NCBI RefSeq assembly: GCF_014334735.1
Contig: NZ_CP060587.1
Span: 1,612,001 to 1,676,000 of the forward strand
Length of the DNA stretch: 64,000 nt
Direction of reading: 5' to 3'
Origin: Aeromicrobium senzhongii
GTDB taxonomy: Bacteria; Actinomycetota; Actinomycetes; Propionibacteriales; Nocardioidaceae
In this document: positions 1-10,253 of the stretch, piece by piece
Layout of the letters: the number at the start of each line of letters is the position of its first letter
Numbering within the stretch: position 1 is the stretch's first letter
Translations under genes and position numbers: made by a program
The notes under the pieces: generated by a model
Told to the model about the DNA's origin: nothing
Databases searched by the model: none
Seen by the model: only the letters and a program-made list of their open reading frames with translations

Positions 1-1529
1 TCGTCCGCCTTGCGGACCTTGCGGGCCAGCCCGACCACGGCGCGGTCGGCCTGGAACTGTGCGAAGGACATCTCCAGCAGCTCGCGGGCGCGCTCGCGAC
101 CCACCTGGTGCACCAGGTTGACCGCCATGTTGTAGGAGGGCCGGAAGGACGAGTTGAGCGGATACGTGCGCGTCGATGCCAGGCCGGCCACGTGCCGCGC
201 GTCCAGCCCCGGTTGCCACAGCACGACGCCATGGCCCTCGACATCGATCCCGCGGCGGCCGGCGCGGCCGGTCAGCTGGGTGTACTCCCCCGGCGTGACG
301 TCCACGTGGTTCTCGCCGTTCCACTTCGTCAACCGGTCGATCACGACGGAGCGGGCGGGCATGTTGATGCCCAGGGCCAGGGTCTCGGTGGCGAAGACGA
401 CCTTGACCAGGCCGGCGCTGAAGAGGTCCTCGACGCACTCCTTGAAGGTCGGCAGCATGCCGGCGTGGTGCGCCGCGATGCCGCGTCCGATCCCCTCACG
501 GAACTCGTGGAAGCCGAGAACCGCCAGGTCCTCCTCGGGCAGGTGGGCGCAGGCGGCGTCGACGTGGGCGTGGATGGCCTCGCGCTCCTCCTGCGAGGTG
601 AGGATCAGGCGGGCCGCCAGACACTGCTCAACGGCGGTGGCGCAGCCCGCGCGGCTGAAGATGAAGACGATCGCCGGCAGCATGCCCTCGGACTCGAGCT
701 TGAGGACGATGTCGATGCGGTCCGGCGTGCGGTGGCGACTGCGCGGCCGTCGGCCGCCCTTCTGGGGGCGGCGCGAGCGGTTCTTGGCGAACGCCCGGTT
801 CCACTGCGCGTCGTCGCGGGCCATCTGCTCGAGGGTGTGGTTGACCTCGGTGCTGTTCGGCTCGAACAGGTCGAACATCTTGCGGCCGACCAGGACGTGC
901 TGGTGCAGCGGAACGGGCCGCTTCTCCTCGACGATCGTGTCGGTCTCGCCGCGCACCTCGTGCAGCCAGGCGCCGAACTCCTCGACGTTCGAGACGGTCG
1001 CCGAGAGCGAGACGATCGACACCGAGGGAGGCAGGCCGATGATGACCTCCTCCCACACCGCGCCGCGGAAGCGGTCGGCGAGGTAGTGCACCTCGTCCAT
1101 CACGACATGCCCCAGGTTCTTCAGCGTCGAGGAGCCCGCGTAGATCATGTTGCGCAGCACCTCGGTCGTCATGACGACGATCGGGGCCTCACCGTTGATG
1201 GTGTTGTCGCCGGTCAGCAGGCCGACGTTCTCGGCGCCGTACCGATCGGCGAAGTCACTGAACTTCTGGTTCGACAGCGCCTTGATCGGCGTGGTGTAGA
1301 AGCACTTGCGCCCGGTGGCCAGGGACAGGTGCACGGCGAACTCGCCGACCAGGGTCTTGCCCGAGCCCGTGGGGGCCGCGACGAGGACGCCGTGCCCGTC
1401 CTCGAGCGCCTCGCACGCCCGGACCTGGAACTCGTCGAGGCCGAAGGGGTAGAGGTCTCGGAAGGCCGCGACGTGGGGGTGCTGGCGGTCCTTGCGGAAT
1501 CGGGCGTACTGCTCGGCCGGGGTGGACAT
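1..1529 (-). CDS. helY: HelY-type DEAD/DEAH-box RNA helicase (3' end outside window)
   Basis: Superfamily 2 helicase of the Mtr4/Ski2-like HelY group, predicted to unwind RNA using ATP. The first 509 residues are visible. Walker A (APTGSGKT) lies near residues 52-59 and the DEVH Walker B box near 145-148. SLSAT motif III and the C-terminal helicase motifs (LALGINMPARSV and QLTGRAGRRG) follow. The reading frame runs off the left edge without a stop, so the C-terminal part is missing. The ATG at 1529 is chosen because the protein then begins with the usual short N-terminus before the Q-motif region. The neighbours tatC, tatA and pafCBA are in the same order as in mycobacteria, where helY is the last gene of this cluster. 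Confidence 0.9.
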   Translation of the reverse strand, partial: MSTPAEQYARFRKDRQHPHVAAFRDLYPFGLDEFQVRACEALEDGHGVLVAAPTGSGKTLVGEFAVHLSLATGRKCFYTTPIKALSNQKFSDFADRYGAENVGLLTGDNTINGEAPIVVMTTEVLRNMIYAGSSTLKNLGHVVMDEVHYLADRFRGAVWEEVIIGLPPSVSIVSLSATVSNVEEFGAWLHEVRGETDTIVEEKRPVPLHQHVLVGRKMFDLFEPNSTEVNHTLEQMARDDAQWNRAFAKNRSRRPQKGGRRPRSRHRTPDRIDIVLKLESEGMLPAIVFIFSRAGCATAVEQCLAARLILTSQEEREAIHAHVDAACAHLPEEDLAVLGFHEFREGIGRGIAAHHAGMLPTFKECVEDLFSAGLVKVVFATETLALGINMPARSVVIDRLTKWNGENHVDVTPGEYTQLTGRAGRRGIDVEGHGVVLWQPGLDARHVAGLASTRTYPLNSSFRPSYNMAVNLVHQVGRERARELLEMSFAQFQADRAVVGLARKVRKAD

Positions 1530-1548
1530 GCCTCCAGCCTACGGAGGA

Positions 1549-2391
1549 TCAGTCACCGAGGCCTTCAGGCGCCTCCAGCGGCGAGGCCTCCTCGTCGCCC
1601 CACGCCTGCGTGGCCCGTCCGCGCCGTCGGTCGGTGACCCGCGCGATGATCTCGGAGACGAAGTACAGGACGCTCATCGGGATCGCCAGGAACAGGAACG
1701 TCACGGGGTCGACGGTGGGCGTCGCGACCGCAGCGAAGACGAAGATGCCGACGATGATCCACGGTCGGGCCCGGATCAACTGGGCACCGCTCACCGCGCC
1801 GATGCGGTTCAGGATCACCACCACGACGGGGATCTGCGCGCCGACTCCGAACAGGATGATCATCCGCGTCGCGAAGCTCAGGTAGTCGGCGCCGTTGAGC
1901 AGGTTCGTCCACCCCTCGGGGGCGAAGCCGACCAGCAGCTCGATCGCCTTGGGGAACGTCCAGTAGCCGACCCAGGCGCCGCCGAGGAACAACGGCAGGC
2001 AGGTCGCCGTGAGCAGGAGCGCGGCGCGCTTCTCGTTCCGGTGCAGGGCCGGCAGGACGAACGCCCACAGCTGCCACATCCAGACCGGGCTCGAGAGCAC
2101 CAGGCCCGCGAGGACGCTGGTCTTGAGCTGGAACTGGAACGCCCCGCCGATCCCGCTGACGACCAGCTCGGTGTCGATGTCCTTGGCCTCGAGCGCGGGG
2201 CGCACCTGCTCATAGGGAGCGGTCAGCCACTCGAGGATCTCCGGGTAGAAGTACCACGCCACGCCCACGCCGAGGGCGATCGCGGCGAGCGCCTTCACCA
2301 GCCGCGAGCGCAGCTCCGCGAGGTGATCGAGCAGCGGCATCTCGCCGCCGGGTCCCGGACGGCGGCGCGCCGCCCCGAATCCGATGACCAC
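1549..2391 (-). CDS. tatC: Sec-independent protein translocase subunit TatC
   Basis: Multi-spanning membrane subunit that recognises twin-arginine signal peptides and works with TatA to export folded proteins. It has 280 residues, normal for TatC. The conserved cytoplasmic N-terminal segment (PLLDHLAELRSRL) is present near residues 19-31 and six hydrophobic segments follow, including the SSPVWMWQLWAFVLPAL region. The start is a GTG only 5 nt after the tatA stop, so the two genes are one transcription unit. An internal ATG just before the PLLDHL motif is an alternative start. Confidence 0.93.
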   Translation of the reverse strand: MVIGFGAARRRPGPGGEMPLLDHLAELRSRLVKALAAIALGVGVAWYFYPEILEWLTAPYEQVRPALEAKDIDTELVVSGIGGAFQFQLKTSVLAGLVLSSPVWMWQLWAFVLPALHRNEKRAALLLTATCLPLFLGGAWVGYWTFPKAIELLVGFAPEGWTNLLNGADYLSFATRMIILFGVGAQIPVVVVILNRIGAVSGAQLIRARPWIIVGIFVFAAVATPTVDPVTFLFLAIPMSVLYFVSEIIARVTDRRRGRATQAWGDEEASPLEAPEGLGD

Positions 2392-2396
2392 CCCGG

Positions 2397-2618
2397 TCAG
2401 GGAGTCTGGTCGTCGCGGCGCTCGACAGCGGCGGGATCGATGGCCCGAGCGGTGGGATCGGCCTTCTTCTCCTCGTGCTCGCTCTCGCGGATCTCGGACT
2501 TGAAGATGCGCAGCGCACGGCCGGAGCCGCGGGCGAGCTCGGGCAGCTTGCGGCCGCCGAACAGCAGCAGGACGATCCCCAGGATGATGAGGATCTCGGT
2601 GGGGCCGAGGTTGGGCAT
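2397..2618 (-). CDS. tatA: Twin-arginine translocase subunit TatA
   Basis: A 73-residue single-span protein that oligomerises to form the Tat export path. It has the standard layout: hydrophobic N-terminal helix (EILIILGIVLLLFGG), a hinge with the conserved FG..KLP element, an amphipathic helix (ELARGSGRALRIFKSEI) and a charged tail. The ATG at 2618 is preceded by a strong AAGGAG ribosome site with good spacing; upstream in-frame codons would add a non-homologous, pafC-overlapping extension. It sits between pafC and tatC, as in other actinobacteria. Confidence 0.95.
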   Translation of the reverse strand: MPNLGPTEILIILGIVLLLFGGRKLPELARGSGRALRIFKSEIRESEHEEKKADPTARAIDPAAVERRDDQTP

Positions 2619-2628
2619 GGGGAACTCC

Positions 2629-3591
2629 TTAGACGGAACTTGTTCCATCGTACGCGGCCAGCGCTGAGCGGGCGGCATCCCGTACCTCCGCGGCGAAGCC
2701 GGCCGGCTCCACGACGTGCACGCCGCCACCCGCGCGCATCACGACGCGAAGCAGCCACGAGGGGTCGCTGCCGAACAGTCGCGCGCGGACGGAGCCGTCG
2801 GGACGCTCCTGCAAGACGTCCATGCGGTACTGCTCGAGCACCCAGACGGCGCTGGGCTCGATCTCGACCACGATCGACGGCGTGTCCGGGCCCTGGGGGA
2901 AGAGATCCTCCAGGCGCGTGCGGTGACCGGCCTCGGTCGTGACCGGCGCGTCGAGCACCGTGGCGGCGACGATCCGGTCGACCCGGAAGAGTCGGTCGGC
3001 CTCGACCTTGTGGCACCAGGCGGACAGGTAGCGATGGCCGTCCTGGGTGAACGCGCGGTGCGGGTCGACGGTGCGCTCGGTCTGCTCGTCGCGCGTCTCG
3101 TTGGCGTAGACCATCTGCAGCTGGCGCTGGCCGGCCAGGGCCTCGGCGACGGCGGTCTGCACGTCCGGGTCGACCTCGGGCAGCAGCACGTCGACGGACG
3201 TGGCGACATCGGTGCCTGCGGCCTCGGCGAGCTTGGCCAACGCCGAGTCGATGAGGGCAGCCTGGTCGCCGGCCGCCGACTGACGCAGGGTGCGCAACGC
3301 GACCATGAGCGCCGCGGCCTCGCTGCGCGAGACGCGCAGGGGCCGGGACATGAACTCGGCGTCGCGGATGTAGACGACGCCCTCGTCCTGCAGGGCGGTG
3401 ACGTCGAAGTCGATGAGCTCGCCGTGGAACTCGCCCCAGCCGGTGAGCATCATGATCTCGAGCTCACGCTGCGCCTGCGCCGGCTTGATGTTGAACTCGC
3501 GCGCCAGGTCGGCCAGCGGGATCCCCTGGTTGCTCTGCAGGTACGGGACCATCGCCAACATGCGGACGACCTGCTTCAGGGACGGGTTCAC
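2629..3591 (-). CDS. pafC: WYL-domain transcriptional regulator PafC
   Basis: Second half of the PafBC regulator pair, which in mycobacteria activates the RecA-independent DNA-damage response. The 320-residue protein begins with a helix-turn-helix region (about residues 5-60, including LADLAREFNIKPAQAQREL) and continues into a WYL domain. The WYL core (RYLSAWCHKVEADRLFRVDRI) is about two-thirds along. It overlaps pafB by 4 nt (ATGA), so translation is coupled and the two proteins are probably made in equal amounts. Its place next to pafA is the reason for the historical Paf name; a direct proteasome role is not implied. Confidence 0.9.
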   Translation of the reverse strand: MNPSLKQVVRMLAMVPYLQSNQGIPLADLAREFNIKPAQAQRELEIMMLTGWGEFHGELIDFDVTALQDEGVVYIRDAEFMSRPLRVSRSEAAALMVALRTLRQSAAGDQAALIDSALAKLAEAAGTDVATSVDVLLPEVDPDVQTAVAEALAGQRQLQMVYANETRDEQTERTVDPHRAFTQDGHRYLSAWCHKVEADRLFRVDRIVAATVLDAPVTTEAGHRTRLEDLFPQGPDTPSIVVEIEPSAVWVLEQYRMDVLQERPDGSVRARLFGSDPSWLLRVVMRAGGGVHVVEPAGFAAEVRDAARSALAAYDGTSSV

Positions 3592-4544
3592 GCGTGGGCC
3601 TCCGCGATCGAACGAAGTCGGTCGATGACGGCGTCCCGCAGCTCCGGCGGCGACACGACGACCACGTCGGGGCCGTACGAGGCCACCTCGGCCGCGAGGT
3701 CGTCCAGCGCGGCGTAGGCGATCTCGACCTCGTCGGTCGTGCCGTCGACCGGGTCGATCCGCACCGCGTAGCGCCGCAGCGACTGGCCCCGGCCTGCGGT
3801 CACCCGCAGGACGGCGGACGCGGTCGGCTCGGGCGGGTGGAGGGCGCGGGCGACCTTCTTCAGGTCGGCGTCCGCGGGAACCTCGTACTCCCCCGGCTCA
3901 CCGTCGGGCTTGACGTCTCCGACGATGCGCGACAGCCGGAACAGGCGCGGGCGCCGGCGGTCGCGGTCGAAGCCGCCGACGTACCAACGCTCGCGGAACG
4001 AGGTCATGCCCCACGGCTCCAGGTGCCGCACCGTGGTCTCGCCGTCGGGGCGGCGGTACTCGAAGGCGATCGGCATACGGCGGCCGGTGGCGTCGAAGAC
4101 CGCGTCGAAGGACGGCTCCTCGGCGCTCAGCCGTGCCTCGGTCATGCGCAGCACCGACGGGTCGAAGTCGTTGCCGATGGCCTTGAGCTTGGCCAGGGCG
4201 GTCGTGGTCTCGGCGGCCATGCCGGCGTGATCCCACAGCTGACCCGCCAGACCGATCACGGCGGCCTCCTCGACCGTCAGGTCGATCTGCGGCAGCTCGA
4301 CGTCGGCACGCAGGAGGCGGTACCCCGGCACACCGCCGAGCGCGTCGTAGGTGCCGGTCTCGATCTCGAGGCCGAGGTCGCGCAGCTCCTGCTTGTCACG
4401 CTCGAACTTTCGCTCGAACGCCACGTCCGTGTCCTCGCGGTACTCCGCGATGGACGACCTGATCTGGTCCTTCGTCAGGTACTGGTTCGTCGCCAGGAGG
4501 GTGAAGACGAGGTTCATCAACCGCTCGGTCTTCCGCTGCGCCAT
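3588..4544 (-). CDS. pafB: WYL-domain transcriptional regulator PafB
   Basis: Partner of PafC, 318 residues. The N-terminus (MAQRKTERLMNLVFTLLATN) and the following segment form the winged-helix region typical of PafB. The WYL core is the ERWYVGGFDRDRRRPRLFRL segment. WYL domains bind a single-stranded nucleic-acid ligand in this family, which is how damage is thought to be sensed. The gene overlaps pafC by 4 nt and is separated from the upstream FKBP gene by only about 10 nt, suggesting one long minus-strand operon. Confidence 0.9.
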   Translation of the reverse strand: MAQRKTERLMNLVFTLLATNQYLTKDQIRSSIAEYREDTDVAFERKFERDKQELRDLGLEIETGTYDALGGVPGYRLLRADVELPQIDLTVEEAAVIGLAGQLWDHAGMAAETTTALAKLKAIGNDFDPSVLRMTEARLSAEEPSFDAVFDATGRRMPIAFEYRRPDGETTVRHLEPWGMTSFRERWYVGGFDRDRRRPRLFRLSRIVGDVKPDGEPGEYEVPADADLKKVARALHPPEPTASAVLRVTAGRGQSLRRYAVRIDPVDGTTDEVEIAYAALDDLAAEVASYGPDVVVVSPPELRDAVIDRLRSIAEAHA

Positions 4545-4554
4545 GAGCGACAGA

Positions 4555-5463
4555 CTAGCTGGCGTCGAGCAGGTCCAGGACGAAGATCAGCGGGCCCTCG
4601 GGCTGACCGTTCTTCTTGGCGTCCTTGCCGTAGGCGTCGTCGGTGGTGCAGGTCACGACGATCCGGCTGCCGACGGTGTGCCCGGGCACGAGGTCGGTGA
4701 GGCAGGGAACGGCCGAGCCCTCGGCGATCGAGATCTGGCGCGGCCCCGTGGACCAGGACTCGTCGAAGACGTCACCGGCGGGGTACTTCTGGCCGACGTA
4801 CTGGACGCTCAGCGTGGCGCCCTTCTCGATCGGGTCGCCGGCGCCCTTGATCAGGACGTGCGACGCGGACTTCGTGAGCTTGGTCGCGGTCTTCTTCGTC
4901 GTGGCGAACTTGACCGGCTGCTGGTCCTTGCCGTACGTCAGCTTCGGCACCGAGGCCGGCGCCTTGACGGCCTTGCCCTCGGCCTTCGGCGGGATCTTGG
5001 CGACCAGGTCGAAGAGGAAGACCATCGTGTCGTCCTTCTCGAGGCCGAGGGACTCGACGCTCTGCAACAGGGACGCGCCGTCCTCGGAGGGAACCGACAC
5101 CAGCACGCGCGAACCGACGTCCTGGCCGACGAGGCCCTTGTAGAAGCCCGGCAGCGCCGTCTTCTCGTTGAGCGTCAGCGTCATCGGCGTCTCGTTCTTG
5201 AAGGAGTTGTCGAACTCCTTGCCGGTACGGCCGTTCACGGCGACGTAGTTGATCTTGATCGTGTCACCGGCCGAGATTTCCTCGCCGCCGCCCTTGGAGA
5301 CGACCTTCGACTCGGTCTTGTCGGTCGTGTAGTCCTTCTCGACCTTCACCTTCGGCGTGCCGGACTTGCTCACCTCGATCCCCTCGAGGTCATTGCCGCC
5401 GCCGCAGCCGGTGAGGACGATGGATGCGGTGGTCATGGCAACCACGAGAGCGGTACGACGCAC
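4555..5463 (-). CDS. Lipoprotein with two FKBP-type peptidyl-prolyl isomerase domains
   Basis: Predicted exported folding catalyst. The signal peptide is short and ends in the lipobox LTGC, with the lipidated Cys at residue 20. Two FKBP-like domains follow: one around GDTIKINYVAVNGRTGKEFD and one around GATLSVQYVGQKYPAGDVFD. I choose the GTG at 5463 because an AGGAGG ribosome site lies 9 nt upstream; a longer frame starting at 5517 would place extra residues before the signal peptide. 302 residues. It is inserted between pafA and pafB, as in several actinobacteria, and has no obvious part in pupylation. Both domains look intact, but I cannot judge from sequence alone whether all active-site aromatics are kept. 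Confidence 0.88.
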   Translation of the reverse strand: MRRTALVVAMTTASIVLTGCGGGNDLEGIEVSKSGTPKVKVEKDYTTDKTESKVVSKGGGEEISAGDTIKINYVAVNGRTGKEFDNSFKNETPMTLTLNEKTALPGFYKGLVGQDVGSRVLVSVPSEDGASLLQSVESLGLEKDDTMVFLFDLVAKIPPKAEGKAVKAPASVPKLTYGKDQQPVKFATTKKTATKLTKSASHVLIKGAGDPIEKGATLSVQYVGQKYPAGDVFDESWSTGPRQISIAEGSAVPCLTDLVPGHTVGSRIVVTCTTDDAYGKDAKKNGQPEGPLIFVLDLLDAS

Positions 5464-5532
5464 GATGAGGTTCCTCCTGAGGATCGATGCCGTGCCCACA
5501 GTAACGGCCGATTCCAAGGAAGAACTGAGAGG

Positions 5533-6894
5533 TCACATCGAGTCGATGAGGCGCTGCACGCGGTCGTCCTGTGACCTGAACGGGTCCTTGCACAGCACCG
5601 TGCGTTGGGCCTGGTCGTTGAGCTTCAGGTGCACCCAGTCGACCGTGAAGTCGCGGCGTCGTTCCTGCGCCCGCGCGATGAAGTCGCCCCGCAAGCGGGC
5701 CCGCGTCGTCTGCGGCGGGACCGACTTGGCGGCGAACACGTCCAGGTCGTTCGTGACCCGAGCGACCGCGCCCTTGCTCTCGAGGAGGTAGAACAGGCCC
5801 CGGTCGCGGCGGATGTCGTGGTAGGCCAGATCGAGCTGGGCGATCCGCGGATCGGACCACGACAGCCCGCGTTGCGTCCGGTAGCGATCGAGCATCCGGT
5901 ACTTGATGACCCAGTCGATCTCGCGCTCGACCAGGCTCAGGTCCTCGCTCTCGACCGCCTTGAGCGTGCGCTCCCACAGGTCCATCGTCCGGTCGATCGT
6001 CGGTGTGCGGAGCCCGTTGCGGTCGATGTACTCGGCCGCCTTCGCGAAGTACTCGGCCTGGATCTCCAGCGCGGACAGCTCGCGCCCGTTGGCCAGCTGG
6101 ACCTTGCGGCGGCCGGTCATGTCGTGCGAGATCTCGCGGATGGCCCGGATCGGGTTCTCCAGGGTCAGGTCGCGCATCGCGACGCCCGCCTCGATCATCT
6201 TGAGCACGAGATCGGTCGTGGCGACCTTCAGCATCGTGGTCGTCTCGCTCATGTTCGAGTCGCCGACGATGACGTGCAGGCGGCGGAAGCGCTCGGCGTC
6301 GGCATGCGGCTCGTCGCGCGTGTTGATGATGGGCCGCGACCGCGTCGTGGCGCTGGAGACCCCCTCCCAGATGTGCTCGGCGCGCTGGCTGACGCTGAAC
6401 ACCGTGCCGCGGGGCGTCTGCTGCACCTTGCCGGCGCCGACGATGATCTGGCGGGACACCAGGAACGGGATCAGGACATCGGCGAGCTTGCTGAACTCGC
6501 CGCTGCGGCCCACGAGGTAGTTCTCGTGGCAGCCGTAGGAGTTGCCGGCGGAGTCGGTGTTGTTCTTGAACAGGTAGATGTCGCCCTCGACGCCGTCCTC
6601 GGCGAGCCGGTCCTGGGCGTCGAGCATGAGCCCTTCGAGGATCCGCTCCCCCGCCCGGTCGTGCGTGACCAGGTCGACGATGTCGTCGCACTCGGGGGTC
6701 GCGTACTCGGGGTGGCTGCCCACGTCCAGATACAGCCGCGCACCGTTGCGCAGGAAGACGTTGCTGCTGCGTCCCCACGACACGACGCGCCGGAACAGGT
6801 AGCGCGCCACCTCGTCCGGCGACAGACGGCGCTGCCCACGGAACGAGCAGGTCACGCCGTACTCGTTCTCGATTCCGAAGATCCGCCGGTCCAT
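5533..6894 (-). CDS. pafA: Pup-protein ligase PafA
   Basis: Uses ATP to join the C-terminal Glu of processed Pup to a lysine of the target protein. The 453-residue length is normal. The glutamine-synthetase-like fold is shown by the N-terminal [12 protein letters not shown] element, where acidic residues bind metal, and by the [17 protein letters not shown] and [24 protein letters not shown] blocks, both hallmarks of the PafA/Dop family. Unlike Dop it has no long insertion after the first strand. It is the first of the proteasome-side genes after the FKBP lipoprotein and lies about 70 nt downstream of prcA on the same strand. Confidence 0.96.
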   Translation of the reverse strand: MDRRIFGIENEYGVTCSFRGQRRLSPDEVARYLFRRVVSWGRSSNVFLRNGARLYLDVGSHPEYATPECDDIVDLVTHDRAGERILEGLMLDAQDRLAEDGVEGDIYLFKNNTDSAGNSYGCHENYLVGRSGEFSKLADVLIPFLVSRQIIVGAGKVQQTPRGTVFSVSQRAEHIWEGVSSATTRSRPIINTRDEPHADAERFRRLHVIVGDSNMSETTTMLKVATTDLVLKMIEAGVAMRDLTLENPIRAIREISHDMTGRRKVQLANGRELSALEIQAEYFAKAAEYIDRNGLRTPTIDRTMDLWERTLKAVESEDLSLVEREIDWVIKYRMLDRYRTQRGLSWSDPRIAQLDLAYHDIRRDRGLFYLLESKGAVARVTNDLDVFAAKSVPPQTTRARLRGDFIARAQERRRDFTVDWVHLKLNDQAQRTVLCKDPFRSQDDRVQRLIDSM

Positions 6895-6967
6895 GTCGCC
6901 AGCCTAGACCCGTGAGCGCCAGGCGCACGTGACGCAGGTCACGGGCGGGACGCCCGCGCCCGCGCGG

Positions 6968-7660
6968 TCAGCCGAGCAGCTCGGCGACCCGTGCCTCAGT
7001 CAGTCGCTTGAACTTCCGCGGCTGGCTGCGGGTGCGGTCCAGGACCGCCACCTCGAGGTCGCCCGGAGCGATCGTGCGGGCCGGCTCGGTGTCGTTGCCC
7101 AACGCGGTCAGGGCGAGCCGCAGCGCATCCGCCAGCGGCAGCTCCGGCGTGTAGTGGGTGCTCAGGTACTCCTCGACCTTGTCGCTCTGGCCGCCCATGA
7201 CGCCGTAGCTCGGGATGTCCGCGACGGAGCCGTCGTACGTGAGGCGGTAGATCTGGTCGGTCTCGGGCGTCGTCCCGACCTCGGCGACGAAGATCTCGAC
7301 CTCGTAGGGCTTCTCGCCGCCGCTGGAGAAGATCGTGCCGAGGGTCTGGGCGTAGGCGTTGGCCAGGCCGCGTCCGGTGACGTCGCTGCGGTCGTAGGAG
7401 TATCCGCGCATGTCGGCCAGGCGCACGCCGGCGATGCGCAGGTTCTCGAACTCGTTGTACCGACCGACCGCGGCGAAGCCGATGCGGTCGTAGATCTCGC
7501 TGATCTTGTGCAGCGCACGCGAGGGGTTCTCGGCAACGAAGACGATGCCGTCGGCGTAGCGGACGACCGCGACGGAGCGGCCCCGGGCGATGCCCTTGCG
7601 GGCGAAGTCCGCCCGGTCCTTCATCAGCTGCTCGGGCGAGACGTAGAAGGGGGTGGTCAT
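6968..7660 (-). CDS. prcA: Proteasome alpha subunit
   Basis: Forms the outer rings of the 20S core and docks the Arc/Mpa ATPase. The 230 residues include the N-terminal gate segment ([20 protein letters not shown]) and the alpha-type [22 protein letters not shown] block that replaces the catalytic features of beta subunits. It follows prcB by about 10 nt, so both are surely co-transcribed. The ATG at 7660 gives the N-terminus expected for actinobacterial PrcA. Confidence 0.95.
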   Translation of the reverse strand: MTTPFYVSPEQLMKDRADFARKGIARGRSVAVVRYADGIVFVAENPSRALHKISEIYDRIGFAAVGRYNEFENLRIAGVRLADMRGYSYDRSDVTGRGLANAYAQTLGTIFSSGGEKPYEVEIFVAEVGTTPETDQIYRLTYDGSVADIPSYGVMGGQSDKVEEYLSTHYTPELPLADALRLALTALGNDTEPARTIAPGDLEVAVLDRTRSQPRKFKRLTEARVAELLG

Positions 7661-7670
7661 GGGGGCGCTC

Positions 7671-8483
7671 CTAGGTCAGCGGGGCGGACGGGCCGTCGGG
7701 CGACTGCATGCGGCCGCCGATCACGGCGTCGGCGACGGCGGCGGTCCTGGACTCGTCCCAGGCCCGATACCCGTCGCGCGTGATGACCGAGATCAGGGGG
7801 AAGATCCGACGCGTCAGGTCGGGGCCGCCCGTGGCGGTGTCGTCGTCGGCAGCGTCGTAGAGCGCCTGGATGACGGCCGTGACGGCGTCGGACTCGCTCA
7901 TGCCGGCGCGGTACAGCTTCTTCAGCGAGCCGCGGGCGAACGTGGAGCCGGAGCCGACCGAGTGGAAGGTGCGCTCCTCGTTCTTGTTGCCCGTGACGTC
8001 GAAGGCGAAGATGCGGCCGCACTGCTGCTCGAGGTCGTAGGCCGCGAAGAGCGGCACGACCGCCAGGCCCTGCATGGCCATGCCGAGGTTGCCGCGGATG
8101 AGCGTCGCCAACCGGTTGGCCTTGCCGTCGGTCGAGAGCGTGATGCCCTCGATCTTCTCGTAGTGCTCGAGCTCGACCTGGAACAGGCGGGTCATCTCGA
8201 CGGCGATGCCGGCCGTGCCGGCGATGCCGACGCAGCTGAACTCGTCGGTCGGGAAGACCTTCTGGATGTCGCGCTGGGCGATGACGTTGCCCATCGTGGC
8301 GCGGCGGTCGCCGCCCATGACGACTCCGCCGTCGAACGTCGCGGCGACGATGGTCGTCCCGTGCGTGACGTCGAGACCGGACACGGACCCTGCGGAGGCG
8401 TTCGGCAGCAGATCGGGTGCCTGGGTGGCGAGGAACTCGGTGAACGAGGAGGATCCGACGGCGCGGAAGCCTCCATCGAGCAT
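7671..8483 (-). CDS. prcB: Proteasome beta subunit (catalytic)
   Basis: Catalytic threonine protease of the 20S core, 270 residues. A propeptide of about 42 residues ends at THG, and self-cleavage would expose Thr43 of TTIVAATF as the N-terminal nucleophile. Lys and Asp of the active site are in the [10 protein letters not shown] and nearby blocks, and the [15 protein letters not shown] and [14 protein letters not shown] blocks are characteristic. The ATG overlaps the pup stop codon as TGATG, so translation is coupled to pup. A longer upstream reading frame exists but runs through pup and is not used. Confidence 0.96.
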   Translation of the reverse strand: MLDGGFRAVGSSSFTEFLATQAPDLLPNASAGSVSGLDVTHGTTIVAATFDGGVVMGGDRRATMGNVIAQRDIQKVFPTDEFSCVGIAGTAGIAVEMTRLFQVELEHYEKIEGITLSTDGKANRLATLIRGNLGMAMQGLAVVPLFAAYDLEQQCGRIFAFDVTGNKNEERTFHSVGSGSTFARGSLKKLYRAGMSESDAVTAVIQALYDAADDDTATGGPDLTRRIFPLISVITRDGYRAWDESRTAAVADAVIGGRMQSPDGPSAPLT

Positions 8484-8677
8484 CACTGGCCGCCCTTCTG
8501 GACGAAGCTGCGGACGAACTCCTCCGCGTTCTCCTCGAGGACGTCGTCGATCTCGTCGAGGATGGAGTCGACGTCGTCGTCGAGCTTCTCCTTGCGCTCG
8601 GTGTCGACCTCGGGCGCCTCGACCTGCTCGTCGTCGACGTCGCTCTTGCGCGTGCTCCGGTGCTGTTGCTCGGCCAT
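8483..8677 (-). CDS. pup: Prokaryotic ubiquitin-like protein Pup
   Basis: Small, disordered tag protein of 64 residues, exactly the mycobacterial length when started at the ATG at 8677; a GTG two codons upstream is an unlikely alternative. The C-terminal half has the conserved coiled-coil and Arc-binding segment ([20 protein letters not shown]) and ends in KGGQ. The terminal Gln means Dop must deamidate it to Glu before PafA can use it. It is translationally coupled to prcB and lies 9 nt after dop. Confidence 0.97.
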   Translation of the reverse strand: MAEQQHRSTRKSDVDDEQVEAPEVDTERKEKLDDDVDSILDEIDDVLEENAEEFVRSFVQKGGQ

Positions 8678-8686
8678 GATCACACC

Positions 8687-10189
8687 CTAGCGACCCGTGA
8701 TGGCCCGGAAGAGGTCTGTGGCCGAATGGATTTGGCCGAACAAACCGTCGACATGCTCGGCCGTGCCCTTGAGCGGCTCCATGGTCGGGACCCGCTGCAG
8801 CGAGTCGTATCCCGGCAGGTCGAAGATGACCGAGTCCCAGGAGGCGGCGGCGATGTCGCCGGCGAACCGCTGCAGGCACCGGCCCCGGAAATAGGCCCGC
8901 GTGTCGTGGGGCGGCTCGGTGACGGCCTCGGCGATCGTCTCGTCGTCGAGGAGTCGGTCCATGCGTCCCCCGGCCACGAGCCGGTGGTAGAGCCCTCGCT
9001 CGGGCCGCACGTCGTGGTACTGCACGTCGATGAGGTGGAGCTTGGCGTTGTCCCAGTCCAGCCCGTCACGCTCGCGGTACTGCTCCAGCAGCGCCAATTT
9101 GGCCACCCAGTCGAGCTCGCGGACGAGGTTCATCGGATCGTCGGCCAGCCGGGTCAGCGCCGACTCCCACCGCTCGAGGACGTCGTCGGTCTGCCCGTCG
9201 CTGCCCTCGGACTCGACGAACTTCTTCGCGTGCTCGAGGTAGTGCCCCTGCAGCTCCAGCGCGGTGATCGTGCGGCCGTCGGCCAGCTTGACCGCGGTCC
9301 GCAGCGTCGGATCGCAGGAGATCCGGTGCAGCGCACGGACGGGGTCGGCCAGCTCGAGCGGCGCCGGCAGCGCATCGGCCTCGATCATCGCCAGGACCAG
9401 TGAGGTCGTGCCGTGCTTGAGGTAGATCGACGTCTCGGACAGGTTCGCGTCGCCGATGATGACGTGCAGGCGGCGGTACTTCTTGGGATCGGCGTGCGGC
9501 TCGTCGCGCGTGTTGATGATCGGGCGCTTGAGCGTGGTCTCGAGGCCGACCTCGACCTCGAAGTAGTCCGACCGCTGGCTGATCTGGAACGCGTGGACGC
9601 TGCCGTCCTGGCGCTGGCCCACCCGGCCCGCGCCGGTGATGATGTTGCGGCTGACGAAGAACGGGGTCAGCTGCTGCACGATCGACAGGAACGGCACGTC
9701 CCGACGCATCAGGTAGTTCTCGTGGGAGCCGTAGGCCGCGCCCTTGTTGTCGATGTTGTTCTTGTAGAGCATGATCGGCGCGACGCCGGGAACCCGCGCC
9801 GCCAACCGGGCGCCACGGGCCATGACCAGCTCTCCGGCCTTCTCCCACCGGACGACGTCGAGCGGGTTCGTGACCTCGGGACTCGAGTACTCCGGGTGGG
9901 CGTGATCGACGTACAGCCGGGCGCCGTTGGTCAAGATGATGTTGGCCAGGCCCATGTCCTCGTCGGTCAGCTGCGACGGGTCGGCGACATCGCGGCCGAG
10001 GTCGAATCCGCGCGCGTCGCGCAGCGGGCTCTCCTCCTCGTAGTCCCACCGTGCCCGGCGGGTCAGCCCGTTGGCGGCCGCGTAGGCGTTGACCACGTGG
10101 GTCGCAGCGACCATCGGGTTCGCCTGGGGCTGGCCCTGGACGGCGATCCCGTACTCGACCTCGGACCCCTGCACACGTCGGACGCTCAC
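8687..10189 (-). CDS. dop: Pup deamidase/depupylase Dop
   Basis: Converts the C-terminal Gln of Pup to Glu and also removes Pup from tagged proteins. The 500-residue protein shares the PafA fold: [11 protein letters not shown] at the N-terminus, then [18 protein letters not shown] and [20 protein letters not shown]. It carries the extra N-terminal insertion (about residues 40-80, including [20 protein letters not shown]) that separates Dop from the ligase. It starts the dop-pup-prcB-prcA run with very tight spacing. Confidence 0.95.
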   Translation of the reverse strand: MSVRRVQGSEVEYGIAVQGQPQANPMVAATHVVNAYAAANGLTRRARWDYEEESPLRDARGFDLGRDVADPSQLTDEDMGLANIILTNGARLYVDHAHPEYSSPEVTNPLDVVRWEKAGELVMARGARLAARVPGVAPIMLYKNNIDNKGAAYGSHENYLMRRDVPFLSIVQQLTPFFVSRNIITGAGRVGQRQDGSVHAFQISQRSDYFEVEVGLETTLKRPIINTRDEPHADPKKYRRLHVIIGDANLSETSIYLKHGTTSLVLAMIEADALPAPLELADPVRALHRISCDPTLRTAVKLADGRTITALELQGHYLEHAKKFVESEGSDGQTDDVLERWESALTRLADDPMNLVRELDWVAKLALLEQYRERDGLDWDNAKLHLIDVQYHDVRPERGLYHRLVAGGRMDRLLDDETIAEAVTEPPHDTRAYFRGRCLQRFAGDIAAASWDSVIFDLPGYDSLQRVPTMEPLKGTAEHVDGLFGQIHSATDLFRAITGR

Positions 10190-10253
10190 ATCTTCACCCT
10201 ACGTCGTGTGACCTGCGGCACCGTCCGACGCGACGCGACGCCGAGGCCCGGAC

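Noticed and set aside
8678..8683. Two-codon longer Pup starting with GTG
   Set aside because: Start at the ATG at 8677 gives exactly the usual 64 residues.
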